DNA of 64,000 nucleotides from Arthrobacter ulcerisalmonis (GTDB lineage: Bacteria; Actinomycetota; Actinomycetes; Actinomycetales; Micrococcaceae). A model generated the notes under the pieces. The model was not told where the DNA came from and did no database searches. It saw nothing but the letters and a program-made list of their open reading frames with translations. Numbering within the stretch: the stretch's first letter is position 1; every line of letters begins with the position of its first letter. Shown piece after piece: positions 1 to 9,348 of this stretch. The translations under genes were made by a program, and so were the position numbers. The stretch lies in the NCBI RefSeq assembly GCF_900609065.1, contig NZ_UXAU01000010.1:1-64000 (forward strand), in the 5' to 3' direction.

Positions 1-31
1 GCTCCCGCGTATACCCCGGCGTCCCAGTCAT
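1..31 (-). CDS. 5' end of a divergent gene cut by the window edge
   Basis: On the minus strand an ATG at 31 opens a frame MTGTPGYTRE that runs to the window edge without a stop. A GGAGG sits 7 nt upstream of it, an ideal ribosome binding site, and a GTG at 34 is in the same frame. Only ten residues are visible, so no function can be assigned. It would be transcribed away from pheA. Confidence 0.3.
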   Translation of the reverse strand, partial: MTGTPGYTRE

Positions 32-172
32 CACCAGGCCTCCTCACTAATCAGCGAATGACTCACAACCAGCCTGGCAAAGAGGGTTAGCGCTACCTAC
101 TTGGGGACGGGCTCGGGCACCGACCGGCGTCGCAGTTGGGCGGGTGGGCGCAGGCGTGAAAGCATACGACTC

Positions 173-1027
173 ATGGCCCAAAAGATTGCGTACCAGGGTG
201 AGCCCGGCGCCAACTCAAATATCGCGTGTCAACAGATGTATCCCCAGATGGAAAGCGTCCCGTGCGCCAGTTTCGAGGACGCCTTCGAACTGGTATCCAG
301 CGGCGAGGCAGAGTTGGCGATGATCCCCATCGAGAACTCCATTGCCGGCCGGGTCGCCGACATCCACGTTCTGCTCCCCCAGTCGAAGCTGCAGATCGTC
401 GGCGAGTTTTTCCTCCCCATCCATTTCGACCTCATGGGCATCCCCGGCAGCTCCATCGAGGGCGCAACCGAGGTCCACAGCCACATTCACGCCCTTGGCC
501 AGTGCCGCAAGCTCATCCGCGAGGCGGGCCTCCGTCCCGTCATCGCGGGGGACACCGCCGGTTCCGCCCGCGAAGTCAGCGAGTGGAATGACCCGCGCAA
601 GCTATCCCTCGCCCCGCCCATGGCCGCCCAGATCTACGGCCTCGAGGTGCTGGCAACACGAGTGGAGGACGATCCCTCCAACACCACGCGGTTCGTGGTC
701 TTGGCCCGCGAAACGGAACTGCCAGCTCGCCCCGACATCTCCGGCTTGGCCGTGACCAGCTTCGTTTTCCGCGTCCGCAACGTCCCCTCCGCGCTCTACA
801 AGGCGCTGGGCGGTTTCGCCACCAACGGCGTCAACATGACCCGGCTCGAGAGCTACATGGTGGGCGACGAGTTTGCGGCCACCATGTTCATGGCCGACGT
901 CGAAGCGCACCCCGAGGACGTGCCGCTGAAGCTCGCGCTGGAGGAACTGGAATTCTTCACCACCGAGGTGCGCATCCTCGGCGTCTACTCGGCAGCCGAA
1001 TTCCGCAAGGCCGCCCTCGCCGGCTGA
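173..1027 (+). CDS. pheA: Prephenate dehydratase
   Basis: Converts prephenate to phenylpyruvate in phenylalanine synthesis (cytosol). The 284-residue protein has an N-terminal prephenate dehydratase domain (about 3-180), with the catalytic NTTRF segment near residue 168, followed by a C-terminal ACT domain (about 195-275). I chose ATG 173 (MAQKIAYQGEPGANS) because the family consensus begins there; the upstream in-frame extension to 101 looks noncoding. In the ACT domain the usual phenylalanine-binding ESRP motif reads ESYM, a form I associate with alphaproteobacterial enzymes, so feedback behaviour may differ. A strong terminator follows the stop, so this is probably a single-gene unit. Confidence 0.95.
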   Translation: MAQKIAYQGEPGANSNIACQQMYPQMESVPCASFEDAFELVSSGEAELAMIPIENSIAGRVADIHVLLPQSKLQIVGEFFLPIHFDLMGIPGSSIEGATEVHSHIHALGQCRKLIREAGLRPVIAGDTAGSAREVSEWNDPRKLSLAPPMAAQIYGLEVLATRVEDDPSNTTRFVVLARETELPARPDISGLAVTSFVFRVRNVPSALYKALGGFATNGVNMTRLESYMVGDEFAATMFMADVEAHPEDVPLKLALEELEFFTTEVRILGVYSAAEFRKAALAG

Positions 1028-1037
1028 TCCGCTTCTG

Positions 1038-1086
1038 GGGCCGGTCGACGACGGCAGCCACCTGGGGTGCCGTCGTCGACCGGCCC
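1038..1086 (+). terminator. Strong hairpin terminator after pheA
   Basis: A perfect 19-bp inverted repeat (arms 1038-1056 and 1068-1086, 11-nt loop) starts 10 nt after the pheA stop and is followed by TTGT. It would end pheA transcription and insulate the MFS promoter that begins directly after it. Confidence 0.8.
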
Positions 1087-1116
1087 TTGTCACCCTTCGG
1101 GCTGCACTGATAGCGT
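1087..1116 (+). promoter_or_regulatory. Candidate sigma-70 promoter of the MFS gene
   Basis: TTGTCA (1087-1092), an 18-nt spacer and TAGCGT (1111-1116) form a plausible -35/-10 pair. Transcription would start near 1123, just before the palindrome at 1124-1143. This is a pattern match only. Confidence 0.4.
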
Positions 1117-1123
1117 CTTCATC

Positions 1124-1143
1124 GTCCGTGAACGTTCACGGAC
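1124..1143. promoter_or_regulatory. 20-bp perfect palindrome, probable repressor operator
   Basis: The sequence GTCCGTGAACGTTCACGGAC is a perfect dyad with no spacer. It lies at the predicted transcription start and 28 nt before the GTG of the MFS gene. Size and position fit a TetR-type operator that blocks transcription when bound. No regulator gene is adjacent, so the binding protein must be encoded elsewhere. Confidence 0.55.
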
Positions 1144-1170
1144 ATCCCACTTTTCCGATCGGATTCCCGC

Positions 1171-2478
1171 GTGTCCATTGCCTCCCCCCGGCCGCCCGTC
1201 CCCGTCGCCGCACGGCGGGCACGGATCGCCGTCGGAATCCTGTTCTTCACCAACGGCGCCTTGTTCGCCAACCTGTTGCCGCGCTACCCCCAGATCAAGG
1301 AAGACCTTGAGCTGAGCAACGCCGCGTTCGGTGCCGCCGTCGCAGCGTTCCCCCTGGGCGCATTGATTCTCGGCCTCAGCGCTGGGCTGTTGATCCGCAG
1401 GTTCCGGTCCTCCCGCGTGGCTGTGGTGGGCACACTGCTGACGGCTGTTGGCATCGTGGTGGCAGGAAACGCGCCAAGCTGGACAGTGCTGGCGGTCGCT
1501 TTCTTCCTGGCCGGCTCCATGGACGCCATCACCGACGTCGCCCAGAACTCGCACGGACTCCGGGTGCAACGCCTGTATGGCCGATCAATCATCAATTCGT
1601 TCCACGCCGTCTGGTCGCTCGGCGCCGTGACGGGCGGCATCATGGGCGCCGCCGCAGCTCAGCTGGAAATCCCGCTGCTGCAGCACCTCCTCATCTCGGC
1701 GGTGGTCCTCGGCGCAGCCGCGCTGGGCTCACTCCGCCTGCTCCTCGCCGGCCCGGAACCTACGGGCGAACCCGATGTTGCCGCTAGCGTGGCCCCCTCC
1801 GGTAACAGCCCTGCGGGCACGACGACGGCGGCCCCGCAGGCACGCAACCGCACCTTACCGCCGCGGGTGCTCGCCGCCGTCGGCCGCTACGGGGTCCTGC
1901 TCGCACTGGTGGTGATCGCCTCCTCCGGCGCGATCGTCGAGGACGCTGGTAGCTCGTGGTCGGCGATCTACCTATCGGGCTTGGGCTCAACAGCGTTTGT
2001 GGCGGGGCTCGGCTTCATTGCGCTGCAGGGCATGCAGTTCATCGGCCGGATTCTGGGCGACCAGATGGTGGACCGGTTCGGCCAGCGGGCAGTGGCCCGG
2101 GCTGGCGGGTTTACCGTGTTGGTGGGCATGGGGTCGGCCCTCGCATTTCCGTCGGTGGCGGGCACGGTGATCGGCCTGGGACTGGCCGGTTTCGGTGTAG
2201 CCACACTGATCCCTGCCGCCATGCACGCTGCCGACGAGCTTCCCGGCCTCGCGCCCGGCGCCGGTCTCACTGTTGTCGGCTGGCTGCTGCGGGTGGGCTT
2301 CCTGGCGTCGCCACCCATCGTGGGTCTGATCGCCGACGCCTCCTCGCTGCGGCTGGGACTTCTCTTTGTGCCGGCCGCTGGACTCCTAGTGCTGCTGTTC
2401 GCCCGCGTCCTGGCAACCCGCGCAGTTAAGCCGACGGCGGAGCCCGAGCAGGCGCAGGCTCCGGCGGTCCGCAGCTGA
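1171..2478 (+). CDS. MFS transporter
   Basis: A 435-residue integral membrane protein of the major facilitator superfamily with about 12 hydrophobic segments, the usual length. The N-terminal half begins RIAVGILFFTNGALFANLLPR. The central loop (about residues 205-230) is rich in Ala, Pro and Thr, as in many actinobacterial MFS proteins. The substrate cannot be read from sequence; efflux of a small molecule is the default inference. The start is a GTG at 1171 with a weak ribosome binding site. The palindrome at 1124-1143 suggests ligand-induced expression, typical of exporters. Confidence 0.88.
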   Translation: MSIASPRPPVPVAARRARIAVGILFFTNGALFANLLPRYPQIKEDLELSNAAFGAAVAAFPLGALILGLSAGLLIRRFRSSRVAVVGTLLTAVGIVVAGNAPSWTVLAVAFFLAGSMDAITDVAQNSHGLRVQRLYGRSIINSFHAVWSLGAVTGGIMGAAAAQLEIPLLQHLLISAVVLGAAALGSLRLLLAGPEPTGEPDVAASVAPSGNSPAGTTTAAPQARNRTLPPRVLAAVGRYGVLLALVVIASSGAIVEDAGSSWSAIYLSGLGSTAFVAGLGFIALQGMQFIGRILGDQMVDRFGQRAVARAGGFTVLVGMGSALAFPSVAGTVIGLGLAGFGVATLIPAAMHAADELPGLAPGAGLTVVGWLLRVGFLASPPIVGLIADASSLRLGLLFVPAAGLLVLLFARVLATRAVKPTAEPEQAQAPAVRS

Positions 2479-2510
2479 ACCGCTGCCCCCGTCCTGCCTC
2501 GGCAGCGCCG

Positions 2511-3182
2511 CTAGACGTCCTCGGGCAGAACGAGGTCGGACTCCCGCACCACATACGCATCCAAGTCCGGCGCTGAAAGGATCCGGCCGGCTGTGGCCAG
2601 GTCGGTGCCGACGATCAGGCTCCGGGCGTAGATGTCCTGGCCAACGCACCACTGAAGGTCGTCCGGCCACCAGTACATCGGCACGCGGCCACTCCCCACC
2701 TGTGGCACCAACGGTGTTCCCTGAGGATCCACCAAGGGTCCTGAGTAGAGCACCATCTCCCGCGCGGACGGCGAAAAGTCAACGACCGACTGCCCGGGCT
2801 CGTCGGCATACCCTGCCCAGGTAGCAAAGTTGTAGATACCGGGACCTGCCTCCAACGCGCGGATCAGGGCGGTTGCGAGCTGGGGATGCGGGTTGCCCAT
2901 CTCCGGCTCGGCCCACGAAACAGCCGGCCGCGGAGGGAACCGGCGATCAGCCAGCGCAGTCACCTCGTCCCACTGCGTCCAAGGGTGGGCCTCTAGGTCA
3001 TTCGCTGCCAAGACCGACCGCCAAGACACCGCAGAACCATCCGTGCCAGCCATGGGGTTGAGGAGACGGACGTACCGGTCGTAGCCCGGCGGGACGAAAG
3101 CGGTCACCAGCTGCCCCACCGCATCCAGTGCGGCGGCCAGGCGCACACCCGGCGTCGTCGTGGTAGCAGGAGTGAGGCTCAT
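2511..3182 (-). CDS. Hypothetical protein (223 aa)
   Basis: I do not recognise the family. The 223-residue protein appears soluble, has no signal peptide or membrane segment, and is rich in Trp, Pro and acidic residues. It contains WRSVLAANDLEAHPWTQW near residues 56-73 and a WWPDDLQWCVGQD segment near 171-183. The codon pattern is that of a real high-GC gene. It follows ppk2 on the same strand after only 12 nt, so the two are probably co-transcribed. A role linked to polyphosphate cannot be inferred from this alone. Confidence 0.75.
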   Translation of the reverse strand: MSLTPATTTTPGVRLAAALDAVGQLVTAFVPPGYDRYVRLLNPMAGTDGSAVSWRSVLAANDLEAHPWTQWDEVTALADRRFPPRPAVSWAEPEMGNPHPQLATALIRALEAGPGIYNFATWAGYADEPGQSVVDFSPSAREMVLYSGPLVDPQGTPLVPQVGSGRVPMYWWPDDLQWCVGQDIYARSLIVGTDLATAGRILSAPDLDAYVVRESDLVLPEDV

Positions 3183-3194
3183 CCCGCCATCACA

Positions 3195-4100
3195 TCACAC
3201 GTGGGTGGCGGCCATCCCTGGCGCTTCGCCGTTTTCGAAGATCCGCGCAGCGGAGCCAATGATTTTGCTGTCCGGCGTGGCCACGAGCTCAACGTCTTTG
3301 CCGTCGTAGTCGAAGCGGTGCAGCACGTGCCGCATGGCCTCAATGCGGGCACGCTTCTTGTCGTTACTCTTGACCACGGTCCACGGTGCCCAGCTGGTGT
3401 CAGTTGCCAGGAACATCGATTCCTTCGCCCGAGTGTATGAGTCCCATTTGTCGAGGGAGGCCAAGTCCATGGGCGAGAGCTTCCATTGCCGGACCGGGTC
3501 AACCTGCCTGATGGCGAACCGTGTCAGCTGTTCGGTCCGAGACACCGAGAACCAGAATTTGACGATGTCGATCCCGTCATCGGTGAGCACCTGCTCGAAC
3601 GCTGGGGCCTGGGTCAGGAAACCGCGGTACTGCTCATCCGTGCAGAAGCTCATCACACGTTCCACGCCAGCCCGGTTGTACCAGGACCTGTCGAACATCA
3701 CCATCTCCCCTGCGGCCGGCAGGTGCGCCACATAGCGTTGGAAGTACCACTGCGACTGCTCGCGCTCACTGGGCTTTTCGAGCGCAACAACGTGCGCGCC
3801 GCGGGGATTCAGGTGCTCCATGAACCGTTTGATCGTTCCGCCCTTGCCCGCGGCGTCGCGGCCCTCAAAGACGAGGACCAGACGGCGGCCGCTGGCTTTG
3901 ATCCAGTTCTGCAGCTTCAGCAGCTCGATCTGCAGCAGGCGTTTTTCCATCTCGTACTGCTCCCGGGACATCCGCTCGGAGTACGGGTAGCCCTCGCGCC
4001 ACGTGTCGACGGGGGTCCCGTCCGGGGAGACGAGGATCGGATCGTCGTCTTCTTCGTCGATCACTGAGAAGCCGTGGTGCGTGAGGTCAAAAACGTTCAT
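3195..4100 (-). CDS. ppk2: Polyphosphate kinase 2 family protein
   Basis: Uses polyphosphate to phosphorylate nucleoside di- or monophosphates, or the reverse. The 301-residue single-domain protein has the PPK2 P-loop GRDAAGKGG at residues 80-88, the FDRSWYNRAGVERVM Walker-B/lid region at about 136-150 and a conserved C-terminal WTVVKSNDKKRAR segment near 240-252. Length fits a one-domain (class I-like) enzyme; the preferred nucleotide cannot be told. It lies downstream of the heat-shock operon, separated from hspR by 108 nt with a hairpin, and is followed closely by an unknown gene. Confidence 0.94.
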   Translation of the reverse strand: MNVFDLTHHGFSVIDEEDDDPILVSPDGTPVDTWREGYPYSERMSREQYEMEKRLLQIELLKLQNWIKASGRRLVLVFEGRDAAGKGGTIKRFMEHLNPRGAHVVALEKPSEREQSQWYFQRYVAHLPAAGEMVMFDRSWYNRAGVERVMSFCTDEQYRGFLTQAPAFEQVLTDDGIDIVKFWFSVSRTEQLTRFAIRQVDPVRQWKLSPMDLASLDKWDSYTRAKESMFLATDTSWAPWTVVKSNDKKRARIEAMRHVLHRFDYDGKDVELVATPDSKIIGSAARIFENGEAPGMAATHV

Positions 4101-4181
4101 GCCCAGAACATACGGTCACATCATGAACAACCCGTGAACTCCCCGCACCCACCGGTTCCTCCCCCTCACCGTAGGGAACGC

Positions 4182-4204
4182 GCGACGGCGGCACTCGCCG
4201 TCGC
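4182..4204 (-). terminator. Hairpin downstream of hspR
   Basis: A 9-bp GC-rich inverted repeat (GCGACGGCG / CGCCGTCGC, 5-nt loop) lies just after the hspR stop. No T-tract follows on the minus strand, so termination is plausible but could be partial, which would let ppk2 share some heat-shock transcription. Confidence 0.4.
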
Positions 4205-4208
4205 CGGG

Positions 4209-4634
4209 TTAACTCCCCAAGGCTCGGGGGTGCCACACCACGACGGCCTGGGATCGGGCGCGGGGGCGTTGCCCGCGGGCGAGGCTGATGACGTCCCCTG
4301 CCGCACCGGCGGCAAAGATGCGGGAGTCGAACGATTGCGGTCGGCGGTCCAGTTCCTCGGCCAGTTCAGTGACGCGGCGCTGCAGGGCGGCGACCTGGTT
4401 TTCCAGCTCGAGGATGCGCTTGATCCCCTCCAGCGAGACGCCCTCCTGCGACAGTCGCTGGACTTCGCGCAGCACATTGATGTCCCGCTGCGAATACCGG
4501 CGGGACTTGCCCGGCGCCCGGCTCGGCGAAACGAGCCCCAAGCGGTCGTACTGGCGAAGCGTCTGCGGATGCATGTCCGCCAGTTCGGCCGCCACGGAGA
4601 TCACAAAAATTGGCTGGTCAGCACTGATGTCCAC
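4209..4634 (-). CDS. hspR: Heat-shock repressor HspR (MerR family)
   Basis: Represses the dnaK operon by binding HAIR sites, with DnaK as co-repressor in studied actinobacteria. The 141-residue protein has a MerR-type winged helix (about residues 10-78) including HPQTLRQYDRLGLVSPSR and SRRYSQRDINVL. A predicted coiled coil follows (about 75-100, ELENQVAALQRRVTELAEEL). It is the last gene of dnaK-grpE-dnaJ-hspR, starting 15 nt after the dnaJ stop. Its expected operators are visible upstream of dnaK (8295-8366), which closes an autoregulatory loop. Confidence 0.95.
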   Translation of the reverse strand: MDISADQPIFVISVAAELADMHPQTLRQYDRLGLVSPSRAPGKSRRYSQRDINVLREVQRLSQEGVSLEGIKRILELENQVAALQRRVTELAEELDRRPQSFDSRIFAAGAAGDVISLARGQRPRARSQAVVVWHPRALGS

Positions 4635-4649
4635 TGCCCACCTCCGCTT

Positions 4650-5627
4650 TTAGAGCCGGGCCTTTGCGGCCAGGCCCTCTCGAACGTCGGCGTCGGACGT
4701 CGCCTCGGCAAAAGCCTTGACCGCCGCCTCGGCATCCTTGCTCAGGTTTTTGGGCACCGCGACGTCGATCGTCACCAGCAGGTCGCCGGTCGCCTTCGAC
4801 GTGGTCACGCCTTTGCCCTTCACCCGCAGGGTTCGCCCCGACGGGGTGCCGGCGGGGACGCGGACCCGCACTTTTTCGCCGTCGAGCGTGGGCACTTCGA
4901 TGTCTGCACCCAGAGCAGCTTCGGGGAAGGTGACGGGGACATGGATCCGCAGGTTGTCGCCGTCGCGCGTGTAAAAGTCGTGGGGTTTCACGGAGACCGC
5001 CACCATGAGGTCGCCATTTCCGGCGGCACCGGGCTGGCCCTTGCCGCGGACGCGGACCTTCTGGCCGTCCTTGATGCCGGCCGGAACGCGGACGTCGATG
5101 ACTTCGCCGTTCGGTTCGCGCAGGCCGATGGTGGTGCCGCGGATGGAACCGGAGAACGAGATGCTGGTGGTAGCCGTGCGGTCTGCACCCTTCTGCGGAC
5201 GGCGTTGCTGGAAGCCGGGTTGACCGCCAAAGCCGCCACCGAAGAGGTCGGCGAATTCGGGCGGAATGCCGCCGGAAGAGGGGTTGACACCGCCAGGCTG
5301 CCGGCCGGTATTGCCGTTGAAGAGGCCACCGAACATGTCCTCGAAGCCGCCACTGCCGCCAGCGTTGCCGCCCGGGGCGAACCGGGCGCCGCCGCCCATG
5401 GCCCGGATGGCGTCGTACTGCTGGCGCTGATCGGCGTCGGACAAGACTGAATACGCCTCGGAGATGTCCTTGAACTTCTTCTCGGACGCGGGGTTGCCAG
5501 CATTCGTGTCCGGGTGATGCTGGCGCGCGAGCTTCCGGTACGCCTTCTTGATGTCAGCGTCGGAAGCGTCCTTGGCGATGCCAAGGATCGCGTAAAAGTC
5601 CTTGTCCACCCAGTCCTGGCTAGCCAA
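4650..5627 (-). CDS. dnaJ: DnaJ-type co-chaperone without zinc finger
   Basis: Stimulates DnaK ATPase and delivers substrates. The 325-residue protein has an N-terminal J domain (about 8-72) with HPD at 38-40, a Gly/Phe-rich linker (about 78-140) and a two-part C-terminal substrate-binding region. The CxxCxGxG zinc-finger repeats are absent, so it is a type II (CbpA-like) J protein although it sits in the dnaK operon. Length is shorter than zinc-containing DnaJ1 (about 380-395 aa). It is separated from grpE by 119 nt carrying a perfect 17-bp hairpin, and followed by hspR. Confidence 0.93.
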   Translation of the reverse strand: MASQDWVDKDFYAILGIAKDASDADIKKAYRKLARQHHPDTNAGNPASEKKFKDISEAYSVLSDADQRQQYDAIRAMGGGARFAPGGNAGGSGGFEDMFGGLFNGNTGRQPGGVNPSSGGIPPEFADLFGGGFGGQPGFQQRRPQKGADRTATTSISFSGSIRGTTIGLREPNGEVIDVRVPAGIKDGQKVRVRGKGQPGAAGNGDLMVAVSVKPHDFYTRDGDNLRIHVPVTFPEAALGADIEVPTLDGEKVRVRVPAGTPSGRTLRVKGKGVTTSKATGDLLVTIDVAVPKNLSKDAEAAVKAFAEATSDADVREGLAAKARL

Positions 5628-5686
5628 TGGCGTTTCCTTTCAAAAGTACAAAAAGCTTTAAGGCGAGATTACCGCCAGCGCGGAGG

Positions 5687-5727
5687 CCGGGCATGGGGCG
5701 GTGCAGAGTCCACCGCCCCATGCCCGG
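5687..5727 (-). other. Perfect 17-bp intercistronic hairpin between grpE and dnaJ
   Basis: The arms CCGGGCATGGGGCGGTG (5687-5703) and 5711-5727 are exact reverse complements with a 7-nt loop. The structure lies in the grpE-dnaJ gap. It lacks a T-tract on the minus strand, so it could be an attenuator, an mRNA-processing site or a 3' stability element that raises DnaK/GrpE over DnaJ/HspR. Confidence 0.7.
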
Positions 5728-5746
5728 CGTTGCGCATTGGTGGCGA

Positions 5747-6373
5747 TCAGGCCGGAACGGCCACGATCACCTGTGCGGCCCGTAGGACGCGGTCGCCTGA
5801 CTTGTAGCCGGCGCGAAGGACCTGGCTGACGGTGTCAACCTCAATGTCCTCGCCGGGCTGCTGGATGAGGGCCTCGTGGATGGTGGGATCAAACCCCACC
5901 CCGGTCTCATCGATGCGGACCAGGCCGTAGGTCTTCAGCGCGGTCTCCAGCTTGGTGGCGATCGCGGCGAAGGGTCCATCGGCCAGGTCACCGTGCTGGC
6001 GGGCTGCGTCAACGTCGTCCAGGACCGGCAGCAGCGAGTTCAGGACGCCAATGACGGCCATCTCTCCCGCCACGGCGCGGTCACGTTCGACGCGCTTGCG
6101 GTAGTTGACGTACTCGGCCTGCAGGCGCAGCAGATCGTTCTTGAGCTCTGCTGCTTCTGCTGTGCTTGCGCCCTGCGCTACCGATTCCTCGGCTGGAACC
6201 TCGACGCCGTTAAGGATTTCCTCGGCCTGGGCCAAGGCATCCCCATCGGAGTCTGCCGGGGTGCCGGCCGGGTCGCCGGGAGCAGCGGGGGTACCCTGCT
6301 GCTCCTCGGCTCCCGAGCCTGCCGCATGGTTCGCCGAAGAGTTGTGCTCTTCCTCGTTACCGTGGTGCGGCAT
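5747..6373 (-). CDS. grpE: Nucleotide exchange factor GrpE
   Basis: Promotes ADP release from DnaK. The 208-residue protein has an Ala/Gly/Glu-rich disordered N-terminus (about 1-65), a long helical region AAELKNDLLRLQAEYVNYRKR (starting near residue 75) with the conserved YxNYRKR motif, and the C-terminal beta domain with VGFDPTIHEAL and VLRAGYKSGDRVLRAAQV. It starts 2 nt after the dnaK stop, so the two are tightly coupled. A stable hairpin follows the gene. Confidence 0.95.
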   Translation of the reverse strand: MPHHGNEEEHNSSANHAAGSGAEEQQGTPAAPGDPAGTPADSDGDALAQAEEILNGVEVPAEESVAQGASTAEAAELKNDLLRLQAEYVNYRKRVERDRAVAGEMAVIGVLNSLLPVLDDVDAARQHGDLADGPFAAIATKLETALKTYGLVRIDETGVGFDPTIHEALIQQPGEDIEVDTVSQVLRAGYKSGDRVLRAAQVIVAVPA

Positions 6374-6375
6374 GA

Positions 6376-8277
<1,902 letters not shown>

Positions 8278-8294
8278 TTACTGGCGCCCAATCA

Positions 8295-8340
8295 TTGAGC
8301 GTTCTGCACTCAACTTTACTCAGGGCCGTTCACTTGTCAA
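8295..8340 (-). promoter_or_regulatory. dnaK promoter with HAIR operator 1
   Basis: Read on the minus strand, TTGACA (8340-8335), a 16-nt spacer and TAAAGT (8318-8313) form a near-consensus sigma-70 promoter. The first HAIR (HspR-associated inverted repeat), TTGAG-N9-CTCAA at 8295-8313, overlaps the end of the -10 and the predicted start near 8306. It matches the known HspR target CTTGAGT-N7-ACTCAAG in its core. HspR bound here would block open-complex formation. Confidence 0.85.
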
Positions 8341-8376
8341 TCCATAGTTGAGTGCAATCCGCTCAACTATGGATTG
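8338..8376. promoter_or_regulatory. HAIR operator 2 inside a 15-bp-arm palindrome
   Basis: A second HAIR, TTGAGT-N7-GCTCAA (8348-8366), lies just upstream of the -35. It is embedded in a longer perfect dyad: CAATCCATAGTTGAG (8338-8352) and its exact complement at 8362-8376 around a 9-nt centre. The HAIR core alone needs only 5-6 bp arms, so the extension is extra symmetry. The outer arm overlaps TTGACA. Confidence 0.8.
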
Positions 8377-8627
8377 CAGACCGTGGGTTCGGGCGCGAAA
8401 AGTGCGGATTTCCGGGGAATTTCCGGGCAGATGTGCGCGACGGCGACTCGCAGTTTCGCTACAGGAGAACGTTTCGTCGGACTACTTTGCCCCGGACGGA
8501 GTTTGCCAAACGGATAGCCAGATAGGGCTTGCCAATCAGAAAGCCGATAGAGGCGGCACCTGAAAGTTCCCGCAACACTCTGCGACGGGGCGTTCCTCTG
8601 CCCCGATACACTCGTAATGGGGGGGAT

Positions 8628-8720
8628 ATGACGCAAAAGATTAGTGGGGGGAGCTGCAGCAGCTTCGCCACGGACTTCCAAGGCGACACCTCTAGCTACG
8701 TAAGGCCGGTGGCCGGCTAG
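8628..8720 (+). CDS. Possible 30-residue small protein coupled to the next gene
   Basis: An ATG at 8628 is preceded by a strong purine tract (GGGGGGAT) and encodes about 30 residues starting MTQKISGGSCSSFATDF. Its TAG stop overlaps the GTG start of the next gene by one base (TAGTG), suggesting translational coupling. No known family. TACACT (8607-8612) is a candidate -10. The rest of the gap, 8377-8606, shows nothing I can name. It could be a leader peptide or chance. Confidence 0.35.
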   Translation: MTQKISGGSCSSFATDFQGDTSSYVRPVAG

Positions 8721-9274
8721 TGCGCATGGGGACAAAACGTGGTCGGGATTCAGGATCGATGGTTGCAGGCTTGGGGTTCGGCATCGGAGCAGCGGTAGCC
8801 GGTTGGTTCGCAATTGGCCCCGATCATCTGGTCTTCGCCATCGTGGCGCAATGCGGCATCCTCTTCATGGCGCTCCTTGTGGGACCCTCCCTGGTCGATG
8901 TCGGGCGGTCCCGATACCGGGTCAAAAGCGTTGAGCCGCGAATCTACGCCTTGCTAGGCGTTGAGTTTCTCCGCCGTGCCCTCGACATCGCGGGATGGAA
9001 TCGGATCATCAAGCAAATGCGTCAAATGGAGGACGGCCGGTCGGGACTCTCAAACTTCCTTAGGGGAACTGAGAAGTCAGAGACGGGGCACCTCCTTGGC
9101 ATTGTCGCTACCCTTCTGCTGGGTATCGCTGCCGCGGCTACGGCTCATCCGCAGGGAGCCGTTCAGATACTGCTCGTTGGCTTGGTGCTGCACGGATACC
9201 CGGTCATGATCCAGCGTATGGTGCGTTTCAAAATCATCAATCGTCGGACCCGCATCAACAGAGGTGCCCGATGA
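8720..9274 (+). CDS. Small integral membrane protein of unknown function
   Basis: A 184-residue protein with about four hydrophobic segments (roughly 14-32, 38-56, 124-142 and 146-162) and a very basic C-terminus (KIINRRTRINRGAR). The segments RRALDIAGWNRIIK and HGYPVMIQRMVR faintly recall CrtO-type acyltransferase-like membrane proteins, but this is weak. The start is GTG 8720 or ATG 8726; the GTG overlaps the stop of a 30-codon ORF. It is convergent with the ArsR gene. No function can be assigned. Confidence 0.7.
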   Translation: MRMGTKRGRDSGSMVAGLGFGIGAAVAGWFAIGPDHLVFAIVAQCGILFMALLVGPSLVDVGRSRYRVKSVEPRIYALLGVEFLRRALDIAGWNRIIKQMRQMEDGRSGLSNFLRGTEKSETGHLLGIVATLLLGIAAAATAHPQGAVQILLVGLVLHGYPVMIQRMVRFKIINRRTRINRGAR

Positions 9275-9348
9275 ACGGCCTCCACACGTACTGAACCGCG
9301 ACAAATGCCGCCCGAAGCGACCTCCATCGCGCAGCGCGGCGCCCAGCC

